Made by a program: the position numbers and the translations under genes. A model generated the notes under the pieces. The model was not told the DNA's origin. It was given only the letters and a program-made list of their open reading frames with translations, and did not search any database. A stretch of DNA of 64,000 nt from Deltaproteobacteria bacterium UBA2409 (GTDB lineage: Bacteria > Bdellovibrionota_C > UBA2361 > DDRT01): NCBI GenBank assembly GCA_002343185.1, contig DDRT01000001.1:178549-242548 (forward strand). The letters run 5' to 3'. Positions 42,389-50,835 of the stretch are shown here, one piece after another (position 1 is the stretch's first letter; each line of letters opens with the position of its first letter).

Positions 42389-43860
42389 AATCTTTATCCT
42401 GGTACGCATGTTTATTTGCAATTATTGCAAGTTTTTCTGCTGAAATATTCCTAATGGGTGCGTTCTCAGAGTCGCATTCATTTGAAATAATCGGTAGGGT
42501 TTCTATCGTTTTTTTATCCTGCTTTGTTGTTTTCTACTTTGCTGGCTCAATCTTAAGGTTCAGGCAGATTGAAAGAAAAGATTTTATAACTCTTTCTCTA
42601 ATAATTTTTACAAGCACAATTTTAATTCAACTTGCACAGATAATAGCAGCAAGCGTTGCAGCCTATCTTGGTGAGCAGGATGCAATGTTTAAAAGTGCAA
42701 AAGAAGGGCTTTATTTGGGAATTCCATTTTGTTTTGGAGCAATGCTTACCCAAAGTATACTTGGATCTAGGGTAGCACTATTAACTGCTATTACACTTTC
42801 TTTAATGGTTGGAGTATATTTCCCCGCCAGCCATTTACTTGTTCCATATGTGCTTGTTACTTCGTTAGTTTCAATTATTAGCCTTCAGCGTTCTAGAACG
42901 AGATCTGCTTTTGTTAAAGCAGGGCTTCATGTTGCTCTATTATCGATTCCATTTGCACTAGGATCAATTGTTCTTGGTCAAGATAGCTCATCGAGTGAGA
43001 TTTTGCTTCGAGTGCTCGCAGGGCTTTTAGGTGGTGTAGTAGCAGCGTTTTTAGTTTCAGGAGTTACTCCGATTCTTGAGAGTTTAGGTGGGTACGTGAC
43101 TGATATGCGTCTTTTGGAGATGGCAACATTAGATCACCCTCTTTTAAAGGACTTAAGCGTTCAAGCCCCTGGAACATGGAATCATTCGATGGTAATTGGA
43201 ATGATGGTCGAGAGTGCCGCAGACTCGATTGGTGCCAATCCTGTTCTTGCAAGAGTTGGAGCATATTTTCACGACATAGGAAAAACAAAAAAACCACTTT
43301 ATTTTGTAGAGAATCAGGGATCAGGCGAGAACCCCCACTCCAAACTTAGCCCTTCAATGTCAGCACTTATAATTAAACAGCACGTTAAAGATGGGATAGA
43401 GCTTGCAAGAAAATATAGACTCCCAGATTCCTTAGTAGATATGATCCCTCAACATCATGGAACTGGTGTTATTGAATATTTTTATGAAAAAGCTGTAAAG
43501 GAAGCTGAAGAAGGAACGGAGGTCGATCAGGGAAATTACACCTATCCTGGCCCTAAACCGCAGACAAGGGAAGCCGGGATTTTAATGCTTGCTGATGGAA
43601 TTGAAGCTGCTGCAAGAACACTTTCTGATCCGACAACCGACAGACTTCAGGGTCTAGTTCAAAAAATGATCAATAAAACATTCTCAAGTGGGCAGCTTAA
43701 TGAGTGTGACTTAACTTTGCGAGATCTTCACTTAATTGCGAAATCATTTACAAGAGTTCTAACTGCAATCTACCATCACAGGATAGCCTATGCCGAGCCA
43801 GCCGAAAAAGTCGAAGAGGAAAACCAAGAAGACCTCAAGCGACTTGGGCAAGAAGAGTAG
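42385..43860 (+). CDS. 7TM-HD domain phosphohydrolase (PgpH-like c-di-AMP phosphodiesterase)
   Basis: 491 aa from a GTG overlapping phoH by 4 nt. About eight membrane helices (to residue ~235) precede an HD domain: TWNHSMVIG, GAYFHDIGKTKKP, HHGTGVIEYFYEKA and GILMLADGIEAAARTL. PgpH breaks down c-di-AMP. Compared with typical PgpH, the large extracellular 7TMR-HDED domain at the N-terminus is missing. Its 3' end overlaps ybeY by 71 nt. Confidence 0.88.
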   Translation: MKSLSWYACLFAIIASFSAEIFLMGAFSESHSFEIIGRVSIVFLSCFVVFYFAGSILRFRQIERKDFITLSLIIFTSTILIQLAQIIAASVAAYLGEQDAMFKSAKEGLYLGIPFCFGAMLTQSILGSRVALLTAITLSLMVGVYFPASHLLVPYVLVTSLVSIISLQRSRTRSAFVKAGLHVALLSIPFALGSIVLGQDSSSSEILLRVLAGLLGGVVAAFLVSGVTPILESLGGYVTDMRLLEMATLDHPLLKDLSVQAPGTWNHSMVIGMMVESAADSIGANPVLARVGAYFHDIGKTKKPLYFVENQGSGENPHSKLSPSMSALIIKQHVKDGIELARKYRLPDSLVDMIPQHHGTGVIEYFYEKAVKEAEEGTEVDQGNYTYPGPKPQTREAGILMLADGIEAAARTLSDPTTDRLQGLVQKMINKTFSSGQLNECDLTLRDLHLIAKSFTRVLTAIYHHRIAYAEPAEKVEEENQEDLKRLGQEE

Positions 43861-44296
43861 AGTTTTAATTTTTCTAAGACGAGGTACCAGGTCGTTTGTA
43901 GATAAGGCACAGTTTTCGAAAAATGCTGAAAATGCTTTTGAGATTCTTAGATCTAATATATTCCCTGAACGCGAAGGCTACGTTGAGGTAACTTTTTGCT
44001 TAGATAGGGAGATGAAGAATATAAATAAAGAGTTCAGGAATAAGGATAAAGCTACTGATGTCCTATCGTTTCCGAGTGATTTTTTAAACGACAAAAAAGT
44101 TCCAACCCTAGGAGATATATTAATCTCAGTTGAGACCGCAAAGAGGCAATCAAAAGATCTAAAACTAGAATTAATCAAACTATTTAATCATGGGATCTTA
44201 CATCTATTAGGATTTGATCATGAAAATGTTAGCCAAAAAGAGAGGCAAAAAATGAAGCGCTGGGAGCGAAAACTACTAAAGTTATTAAGCTCTTAA
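43790..44296 (+). CDS. ybeY: Endoribonuclease YbeY
   Basis: 168 aa. The zinc motif is HGILHLLGFDHE near 145-156 (H-x3-H-x5-H), with upstream EVTFCLDREMKNINKEFRNK, ATDVLSFP and TLGDILISVETA. It processes 16S rRNA ends. The long 71-nt overlap with the HD gene gives a basic, low-complexity N-terminus (PSQPKKSKRKTKKTS), which suggests the true start may lie further in, though no better start codon with a ribosome site is obvious. Confidence 0.9.
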   Translation: MPSQPKKSKRKTKKTSSDLGKKSRVLIFLRRGTRSFVDKAQFSKNAENAFEILRSNIFPEREGYVEVTFCLDREMKNINKEFRNKDKATDVLSFPSDFLNDKKVPTLGDILISVETAKRQSKDLKLELIKLFNHGILHLLGFDHENVSQKERQKMKRWERKLLKLLSS

Positions 44297-44326
44297 GCCG
44301 TTTCCCTACCTGAGGGAGAGCGATTA

Positions 44327-45238
44327 GTGCATAAAGATCTTGAAGGATTTAAGACACTTATAATTGAGCCAGATGCTAACGCAAGAAATAGGCTCGTTGT
44401 AGTTCTTAAAAATATAATTTTCAAAGGGCAGCTTAACTATGCAAGAAGCCCAAGAGATGCAATGGAGAAGCTTGCAGAAGCAGGTAAGCAGGATTGTGTA
44501 ATTATAACTTCAACCTTAGAGCTTGATGGTATAAAAGATTTTATTCATAGAGCCCAAAACACCCCACAAGGAAAAAAATCACTTTATCTTGTTTCTCTTG
44601 CAAGGGAGGAGAAAGACTCATCTAGTATAGCAACTATGTTTCTAAGAGGAATTGATGGATTTATCTGCGAGCCATTCTCTGCTGATGAGATTCAGGCACT
44701 TCTTCTAACAGCACGAGAAGCACGCGCAAAGCAGGAATCAATGCAAGATGATACAGTAAGACTAATTGCTACACTTGATTTTCTTTTTGTAGATATGATT
44801 GGCCATATTGACACCGTAGCTCACAAACTAAATCAGGACATCGAAGATGGTTATGCTGTGAAGAGCATGAAAGAAACTGGAAGAACAATCGCAGAACTTT
44901 TTGAGCGAGTTCCAAAAGAGCAATTTGAGAGGACTTTAATCAAGCGATTTGAAGAGGCTCAGATTCCTAAAAACTATGTCTCTAAAAAGAGAAGTCAAAG
45001 AAAACTTAAAGCTGCTGATCATCCGGGAAGAATTATTAAGGAGCTTTTAAAATCAAGAAAGCTTTCACTAGAGTTTTTGGCTGGCAGAATTTCAATCGAT
45101 AAAGAAGAGTTTCAAAAAATTATGAATGAAGAAGCCCCACTAACTAAAGAACTTGCAGCAGACCTATCAAGGATTCTTGGAGAAACTCCAAGTCACTGGT
45201 TAAGAATGCAAGCAGCCTTCGATTTAACAAAAAAGTAG
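44327..45238 (+). CDS. Degenerate receiver domain fused to a HigA-like helix-turn-helix
   Basis: 303 aa from a GTG with GAGGGAGAG upstream. Residues 8-125 follow a response-regulator receiver: acidic EPD (14-16), then CVIITSTLELDG, where the phospho-acceptor Asp position is Thr61, and FICEPF in place of the Lys-Pro. Residues ~230-300 (HPGRIIKELL, LSLEFLAGRIS, PSHWLRMQAAFDL) match the HigA/VapI-type XRE domain. The receiver is likely not phosphorylated. Possibly a transcription factor with a protein-interaction receiver; target unknown. Confidence 0.72.
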   Translation: MHKDLEGFKTLIIEPDANARNRLVVVLKNIIFKGQLNYARSPRDAMEKLAEAGKQDCVIITSTLELDGIKDFIHRAQNTPQGKKSLYLVSLAREEKDSSSIATMFLRGIDGFICEPFSADEIQALLLTAREARAKQESMQDDTVRLIATLDFLFVDMIGHIDTVAHKLNQDIEDGYAVKSMKETGRTIAELFERVPKEQFERTLIKRFEEAQIPKNYVSKKRSQRKLKAADHPGRIIKELLKSRKLSLEFLAGRISIDKEEFQKIMNEEAPLTKELAADLSRILGETPSHWLRMQAAFDLTKK

Positions 45239-45281
45239 GGCTTTAGTGGCCATCGTCAATGTTCTTTAGTACACTACAGGT

Positions 45282-46398
45282 ATGTTTGATCCAGCATTGA
45301 TTCGCTCAGAATTAGAAGTTTGTAAGGGACATTTTGAAGCCCTGAGGGGGTTTCTTTGACTTGGATCGTAAAAAAGAACGGCTTAAAGAAATAGAAGCTC
45401 TATCAGGAGAGACTGGATTCTGGGAAAACCAAGATCTAGCTACCAAAATCCAAAAAGAAAGATCTTTCATTGAGTCTGCAATTCAAAAGGAAAAAACTCT
45501 TAATGGGTTAATTAATGATATTGAAACCGCCTTGGATCTAAACGATCCAAGCTTAGAAGATGAATGCGAAAAGATGCTTCAGGTTCTCAAAGAATCAATA
45601 AAGAGCGAAAGATTTCTCTTAATGATGAATGGAGAGTTCGACAAGTCTAATGCAATTATAGAAATCAATGGGGGTTCAGGTGGAACCGAAGCTCAAGATT
45701 GGGCAGAGATGCTTTTAAGAATGTACACTAGATGGGGTGAAAAAAAAGGTTTCAAGGTTGAGATGCTTGATTATCAACCTGGCGAAGTAGCTGGAATTAA
45801 AGGAGCAAGTCTATTAGTTACAGGTGATTATGCGTTTGGTTTTTTAAGACCAGAGCAAGGGGTTCATAGACTTGTTAGAATCTCGCCATTTGATTCAAAT
45901 GCAAGGCGCCACACATCGTTTGCCTCTGTCTCCGTTACACCTGAGATTGATGATGAGATCAATATAGAAATTGATGAGAAAGATCTTAGAATTGATACCT
46001 ACAGGGCGTCAGGAGCAGGAGGTCAGCACGTCAACAAAACCGACTCAGCAGTTAGACTTACTCATATTCCATCCGGTGTCGTAGTGGCCGTTCAAAATGA
46101 GCGTTCACAACATAAAAATAAAGCTACTGCTATGAAGATTCTTAAGGCTAAGCTTTATGAGATTGAGCAACAAAAACAGGCTGAAAAGATGGAGCAGATT
46201 AAAGGGCAAAGAAAAAAGATAGACTTTGGCTCCCAGATTAGAAGCTATGTTCTTCAGCCGTATCAGTTAATTAAGGATCTAAGAACAGACTATGAAACTT
46301 CCTCTGTTGATGCAGTGCTAGATGGGGATATAGATCAGTTTATAGAGGCTTACTTAGTTAGTGGGATAAAGAGTGGAACCGAGCTTAAAGAGGCTTAA
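45282..46398 (+). CDS. prfB: Peptide chain release factor 2 with programmed +1 frameshift
   Basis: 371 aa when joined. The first frame starts ATG 45282 and reads MFDPALIRSELE up to CTT TGA at 45354-45359; the main frame continues from GAC 45358. Key sites: stop-codon recognition SPF (RISPFDSNARRHTS) and GGQ in SGAGGQHVNKTDSA. RF2 reads UGA and UAA, and it limits its own synthesis by this frameshift. The 3' end overlaps the next gene by 26 nt. Confidence 0.96.
45345..45360 (+). promoter_or_regulatory. prfB programmed frameshift site
   Basis: The sequence AGGGGGTTTCTTTGAC contains an internal Shine-Dalgarno (AGGGGG, 45345-45350) three bases before the CTT-TGA-C slippery stop. This is the classic RF2 autoregulation site; here TTT replaces the common TAT between the two elements. 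The ribosome shifts +1 at CTT when RF2 is scarce. Confidence 0.95.
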
Positions 46399-47359
46399 TA
46401 AAGATTTTCCTTTAGTTGATCTTTCTACGGTATCGAGATCTCCAGGACTGATTAATTACAGAAATAAACCATTAATTGATTTTACTAACCGAGATGTTTT
46501 GGGATTGGGATTTAATAAGCGAGTCTTAAGAGCGCTACATGAAGGACTAGAGAGAGATTCTTTAATGACAGGGCAAGGAAGAGCTGTTTCATATGCTCAG
46601 CTTGAGGCGGAGAATGCTTTGGCTATTCTTCTTAAAAAAGAAGCATCAATCATCTTCACTTCAAAAACACAAAGCCTTTTCACCCTTTTATCATCCTTAT
46701 GTAATGAAAATGATCTAATTATTAGTAGTGAGCACTCTCCTCTTCCGGTATCGGATATTGCCTTACTACTTGGAACTGAACTTTCGGAAAAGCCTTCTGG
46801 CCAAAAATTTAGCTTTTTTATCTCCGAGATTTTTGATCCTAGAACAGGAGAATTAGTTGAAGTGCCCCTATCTTCTCAAGTAATTCTAGATCTATCTGAG
46901 GGGCTTCTTTTAGAGGAACCTACTCCACCACTATCTATAGTTTTTGGAGATCTAGGAGGAATTGGGTTTCCATCTTTAGGATTTATAGCTGGAAGTTTGA
47001 AACTAAAATCTCATATTTTAGCCTTATCTAAGAGTTTACAAAGAGATGGGATTCTCCCCTCTTTTATATTTGATGGAATTTTAATGGCGATTGAAGAGAT
47101 AAAACCATTTGATGTTGAAAAGATTAAGCTGAAGCTTTTAAGCTTTGAAACAAAATCAAAGGCGTTATTTCATTCTGTCAGGTTAGAGCAAAAACCAAAG
47201 AATCTTGAATCAACGGGATGCTTGTTTGAAGTAACTTCGTATCATACTAAAGGTAAGGAGAATCATTATATAAAGCTTTACCCTTCAATCTTCCATAATG
47301 AAGAGCAGTTAAAGCTTGCGCGCACTGCTCTAGATAAGCTGACTAGGGTTTCACTTTAG
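46373..47359 (+). CDS. Aminotransferase-fold (BioF/KBL-like) protein lacking the PLP lysine
   Basis: 328 aa from a GTG inside the prfB end. The start INYRNKPLIDFTNRDVLGLG, GLERDSLMTGQGRAVSYAQLEAE and the FTSKTQS stretch follow the alpha-oxoamine synthase family (BioF, KBL). Where that family has TFSKALG with the Schiff-base lysine, this protein has VFGDLGGIGFPSLGFIAGS (190-208): lysine absent. It is also about 60 residues shorter than usual. It probably cannot do PLP catalysis and may be a non-enzymatic paralogue. Family call is good, function unknown. Confidence 0.68.
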   Translation: MEPSLKRLNKDFPLVDLSTVSRSPGLINYRNKPLIDFTNRDVLGLGFNKRVLRALHEGLERDSLMTGQGRAVSYAQLEAENALAILLKKEASIIFTSKTQSLFTLLSSLCNENDLIISSEHSPLPVSDIALLLGTELSEKPSGQKFSFFISEIFDPRTGELVEVPLSSQVILDLSEGLLLEEPTPPLSIVFGDLGGIGFPSLGFIAGSLKLKSHILALSKSLQRDGILPSFIFDGILMAIEEIKPFDVEKIKLKLLSFETKSKALFHSVRLEQKPKNLESTGCLFEVTSYHTKGKENHYIKLYPSIFHNEEQLKLARTALDKLTRVSL

Positions 47360-47380
47360 GAGTTCGGGGCCTAGGTTATG

Positions 47381-47580
47381 TCTGGTCAGTCTTTAGACTG
47401 ACCTTAACTAAGGACTGGTTTCCTACTTCGCCAACTTGTCCTTCCTAGCTTAAGCGAAGTAGGAGGCTTCGTAGGACAAGAAAACCAGTCCGACAAAGAC
47501 CCTCGATCTTACCCCAATATTCTTCTTCGTCCGCTGAGGCAGACTTTCAGATTTTTCTGGTCTATCCACTCTAGCTCATT
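47381..47580 (+). repeat. Structured intergenic repeat element, copy 2 (80-bp core plus hairpins)
   Basis: Hairpin GGTCAGTC-TTTA-GACTGACC (47384-47403), then the 80-bp core 47412-47491: outer arms 47412-47421/47482-47491, inner arms CCTACTTCGC (47422-47431)/GCGAAGTAGG (47454-47463), and a crossing pair CTTGTCCT (47435-47442)/AGGACAAG (47473-47480). It is the inverted homologue of 12546-12625. A further TTCGTCC-containing stretch follows to about 47580. The 261-bp gap between convergent genes holds no coding sequence. Confidence 0.8.
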
Positions 47581-47620
47581 CGATACTTGATGAACTATTC
47601 ATGCAAAATTGAAACCGCAG

Positions 47621-48550
47621 CTACTTTTTTAAACTTATCACTGCGATATTGTTTCCATTATCTATATGACCGATATCTCTAACTTCCTTATCAGGACCAG
47701 CTCCGGTTTTTGTGTTTCCTCCTGAGACTACTATTTCGGTATTACCAATAAATCCATAAACTTGATCAATATAAAAATTGTCATCAAAGAGCATAGTAGA
47801 TGAGGGCTTATTATTAAATTCCCACAAAATAGGGATCCTTCTTTGAGATAAAACTTCTCTTGGATCAATGCAGACAATTGTTCCACACATTTTAGAGCCT
47901 TTTATATCAACTATTACGACACTTGTTTGATAGTCAAAGTTTGATGGGAAAATGGTAACTTTATCTTTTTGTCTGTCATATAAAAATGGGATGCAATTAC
48001 GTGACTCAGTTCTTGCGCCACCAGCAATAAACTTATCATCCATGTATGTAGGGATAAACCAGTTGCTTTTAGTTTGATCTAGGCTTTTAAAGTGTCCGCT
48101 TATATCTGTTTCACCATTGATAAGAATTTTGTATATCTTACCATCTTTCTTTCTAATGATAGATTCCCCAGTCTTATTGTGTCTAATTGGAAGAGCTCCG
48201 CCCTGTGGGATTTTAAATATACCGTCTTTTATGGACGCACTGAGCCTTAAGTGTGTTTTATCATTTTTTGGATTCCAAGAGTGAACTGGGCTAAGATAAA
48301 CTTTTCCCTCTTTAGATATCTTTTCTCTGCAAAATGAATAATCAATTGTTCCATCTTTGTTAATTTTTACTGAAAGAATCTCGCTTGAATGAGAAGAATA
48401 TTTCACATTTGTAACATCGACACTCTTGAATGAAAAAGAGGGTTCGGTTCTTAACTCATCGCTTATTGCCTTAGCGCCATACCCAATAGACATTGTAGCA
48501 AGTGTAGCTACTGCACCGATTTGAACTTTTCTATTAGTTGCTATTGCCAT
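47621..48550 (-). CDS. Hypothetical exported beta-rich protein
   Basis: 309 aa. Short hydrophobic start (QIGAVATLATMSIGYGAKA, about 10-27) like a signal or lipoprotein-less export sequence, then a beta-rich region with repeated strand-turn patterns (for example DGTIDYSFC, DGKIYKILINGETDISG, DKVTIFPSNFDYQTSVVIVD) that resemble propeller blades. No domain recognised. Convergent with the aminotransferase-fold gene across the repeat element. Confidence 0.58.
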   Translation of the reverse strand: MAIATNRKVQIGAVATLATMSIGYGAKAISDELRTEPSFSFKSVDVTNVKYSSHSSEILSVKINKDGTIDYSFCREKISKEGKVYLSPVHSWNPKNDKTHLRLSASIKDGIFKIPQGGALPIRHNKTGESIIRKKDGKIYKILINGETDISGHFKSLDQTKSNWFIPTYMDDKFIAGGARTESRNCIPFLYDRQKDKVTIFPSNFDYQTSVVIVDIKGSKMCGTIVCIDPREVLSQRRIPILWEFNNKPSSTMLFDDNFYIDQVYGFIGNTEIVVSGGNTKTGAGPDKEVRDIGHIDNGNNIAVISLKK

Positions 48551-48689
48551 TCTAGGTAAAGGATATGCCGTTAAAGTGAGCTTTGATATCCTATAAATGG
48601 CTTATGATACTCAAGAACTGCTCTAAAGCAGTTATAATTCGAGGGTAACCTCCTTAGTTTTGTAAAAATCCCCAATAATTCCAAGTATT

Positions 48690-48778
48690 AGGCTTGTCTG
48701 ATCAGGTCTCCCGAACTGACTTACTTTTTTCTGCTTCATCTGTTGATGCAGACAAAAGATTCTGACCGGCCCACTAAG
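48690..48778. repeat. Diverged member of the hairpin repeat family
   Basis: TGTCTGATCAGGT-CTCCCG-AACTGAC (48695-48720) has TCAG/CTGA arms and, read on the minus strand, is followed by AGACA like the other members. The next part, TTTTCTGCTTCATCTG to TTCTGACC, lines up with the TTTTTGCTTCGTCC segment at about 12.7 kb. No coding sequence. Confidence 0.45.
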
Positions 48779-48780
48779 CT

Positions 48781-49137
48781 CTACAAATCCCCGTTAAATG
48801 GTATGTACAAACATCGCCAAGGATCTTTACTAGTAACAGATGTAGCATGACCAGACCCGTTAATGTCATCGGCTAGTATCAAGCTTCCTGCCCCAAATCT
48901 TTTTGATTCGCCATTCCGCAACCTAACTTCAATTTCACCTTGTAGCGTTACTACCCATTGGCGTTGTGGAGCATTATGCCAGGGATAATCATGACCAATA
49001 TCGGTTTCATTTAAAATCAGTGCATCCGGTGTAGGAAGATTAGCATATTGCTCGGCTCCGCTTCGTTCAAGTGAAATTTCTACTGTACCAAACTCAGATT
49101 CGTTTTGATCATTTGTTCTAAGGTGAGTTACTTGCAT
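48781..49137 (-). CDS. Cupin-like small protein
   Basis: 118 aa. The cupin pattern is visible in HDYPWHNAPQRQWVVTLQGE (motif 1, 49-68) and FGAGSLILADDINGSGHATS (motif 2, His near 97), with the strand WRCLYIPF at the end. The His-rich first motif could hold a metal. Similar small proteins are stand-alone cupins of unknown substrate. Close to the ACT gene upstream on the same strand. Confidence 0.68.
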   Translation of the reverse strand: MQVTHLRTNDQNESEFGTVEISLERSGAEQYANLPTPDALILNETDIGHDYPWHNAPQRQWVVTLQGEIEVRLRNGESKRFGAGSLILADDINGSGHATSVTSKDPWRCLYIPFNGDL

Positions 49138-49157
49138 AATTACTTACATCGGAGATT

Positions 49158-49559
49158 TTATACCTCTTTAGTCATTTTAAGTAAGATCTCCATTGTTCTT
49201 TCTGCATCTTCAGGTTTTACAAATAAATAATCATGAGATACGGGTGAAAATGCATTAACGCTAATATTTGCAGATGCAAGTGCCTCGGAAATTCTCGCTA
49301 AGAATCCAACTGCATCTAAACTTGAATTTACATTTAGCTTTATTAAGGTTCCTACCCAAACAATCTGTAACCCTAGATTCTCAGCTACAAAGAGGGGATA
49401 TATAACGGTAATTCCCTCTTCTTCCCTGAACATTGCTAGAGGTAATTCGGGAATTGTCTGATAAGTCTGCTCATCAACTTGGCAAAATGCATAATTAGAA
49501 CCTCTAATTGGTTCCATGTTTCGAATAAGGGTTTCAAGATTTTTAACTGGATCAGTCAT
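49158..49559 (-). CDS. ACT domain-containing protein (CASTOR-like)
   Basis: 133 aa. SNYAFCQVDEQTYQTIPELP (read in parts), GITVIYPLFVAENLGL and VSHDYLFVKPEDAERTMEIL are the conserved parts of a small family of tandem ACT proteins. ACT domains bind amino acids. No catalytic domain, so a sensor or regulatory role is likely. Spacing to neighbours is 20-40 bp. Confidence 0.75.
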   Translation of the reverse strand: MTDPVKNLETLIRNMEPIRGSNYAFCQVDEQTYQTIPELPLAMFREEEGITVIYPLFVAENLGLQIVWVGTLIKLNVNSSLDAVGFLARISEALASANISVNAFSPVSHDYLFVKPEDAERTMEILLKMTKEV

Positions 49560-49597
49560 TTTCCAAGCCTAACATTGTAACAGAATACTGGAGCCCC

Positions 49598-50692
49598 CTA
49601 GCCTATCTCAATTGCCCTAACAGAAAACCTGTCTGAAAATTGTCTGACCTCAAATGTTAAAGTATCCCCCTTCTTAACATGAACCGGATTTTCAAATAAT
49701 TGAATATGCTGATTCCAATGAGTTGATGGAGCATTGGGAGATGTGCTTAAAACTGTTCCATCAAAATAAAGTTCAAACCATTGACAAATCCCCGTAAGAA
49801 TCCCGGATTTTTTAAACTCAACTTTTTTAATCTGATTATTACTAGCCTTTTCTCCAAATTTTATATTTTCACACAAGTCGAAATTCTCTGTTAAAAATGT
49901 ATGAGGATAATTTGTAATATTTGCTTGAACAGCAGGATCGTCATGAAGTGCGTTAAATAAACTTAAATTAAATCCATATACTTCCTTAACTATAGATTTT
50001 CTTGATAACTCCGGGCATTCAACAAAACAACCAAACATTCTTGCCGCATTTGGTAAGAATTTACTGCCTGGTTTTAAGAGTCTCTCTTTTGCATCATGAA
50101 AAAAATAAAGTGCCTGCTCCTCAAGAAGCGCCGGCCCAAAGATCTCCCCTACTACAATATCAACTTTCTCTGGAATCTCACTCCCTACCTGAATCGCTGT
50201 AGATAATTTATCAATTAAAGTAATTTTCCCCTCAAACCCATTTCTTTTAATTATCTCTCTAGCAACTTTTGCTATTGGAGCTAATCTTTCACAGGTATAA
50301 ACATGCTTTGCTTTTTTTGCACAAAGCATCGCCAAAAGTCCTGAGCCAGTTCCTATCTCAAGAACAGTCATCCCGGGCTCAATGATTCTTTCTATTGCCT
50401 CCTTATAGGCTTCATTTCTCGGGGTGTCGTTCATCATGTCATAGTGCCACTGTCCTACTAGCCTTCGATGAATCTGACGTATGTGATCTCTTACAAGTAG
50501 ATTGGTTGGTTCAAGTCTTAGGGCTTGATAAAGATCCTCAAGTGAACCTTCAAAGTTTCCAGTTCTTTGAAGGGCAACGCCTCTAAGATATAAAACCTCC
50601 CTATTTTCAGGCTCCGCTATTAGTACTTTAGTGGCCAAATTTATTAGCTCTTTATAATTTCCCCTAGAAAATAACGACCTTAACTCTTCCAC
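49598..50692 (-). CDS. TPR domain fused to protein arginine methyltransferase-like domain
   Basis: 364 aa. Two TPR-like repeats (about 10-70), then a PRMT core: WHYDMMNDTPRNEAY (82-96), SAM loop VLEIGTGSGLLAM (110-122), acidic CERL (134-137), the double-Glu region VGEIFGPALLEEQ (Glu183, Glu191/192) and the THW loop STHWNQ (323-328). These features define PRMTs and the TPR arrangement resembles animal PRMT9. Such proteins are rare in bacteria. It would methylate arginine side chains of an unknown protein; substrate not predictable. Confidence 0.8.
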   Translation of the reverse strand: MEELRSLFSRGNYKELINLATKVLIAEPENREVLYLRGVALQRTGNFEGSLEDLYQALRLEPTNLLVRDHIRQIHRRLVGQWHYDMMNDTPRNEAYKEAIERIIEPGMTVLEIGTGSGLLAMLCAKKAKHVYTCERLAPIAKVAREIIKRNGFEGKITLIDKLSTAIQVGSEIPEKVDIVVGEIFGPALLEEQALYFFHDAKERLLKPGSKFLPNAARMFGCFVECPELSRKSIVKEVYGFNLSLFNALHDDPAVQANITNYPHTFLTENFDLCENIKFGEKASNNQIKKVEFKKSGILTGICQWFELYFDGTVLSTSPNAPSTHWNQHIQLFENPVHVKKGDTLTFEVRQFSDRFSVRAIEIG

Positions 50693-50772
50693 TAGAACTA
50701 TACCCTACCTATTCTGAATAAAGCTTGCTAGATAGCTTGCGTAATATATTGATAATATTACATATTTTATCC

Positions 50773-50792
50773 ATTGTTCCACGTGGAACAAT
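50773..50792. promoter_or_regulatory. parS site upstream of parA
   Basis: TGTTCCACGTGGAACA (50775-50790) is a perfect palindrome, extended to 20 bp by flanking AT/AT. It is the ParB-binding site with CC/GG in place of the common TC/GA positions of TGTTTCACGTGAAACA. It lies 43 bp before the parA start, so ParB may also regulate the operon. Confidence 0.9.
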
Positions 50793-50835
50793 AGTCTTTG
50801 AACTTACTCAAAATTCGTGATACCTACCTTTCTTA

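Noticed and set aside
43790..43860. 71-nt overlap of ybeY with the HD gene as a dual-coding region
   Set aside because: The overlapping YbeY N-terminus is basic low complexity and the true start may be internal; no evidence of selection in both frames.
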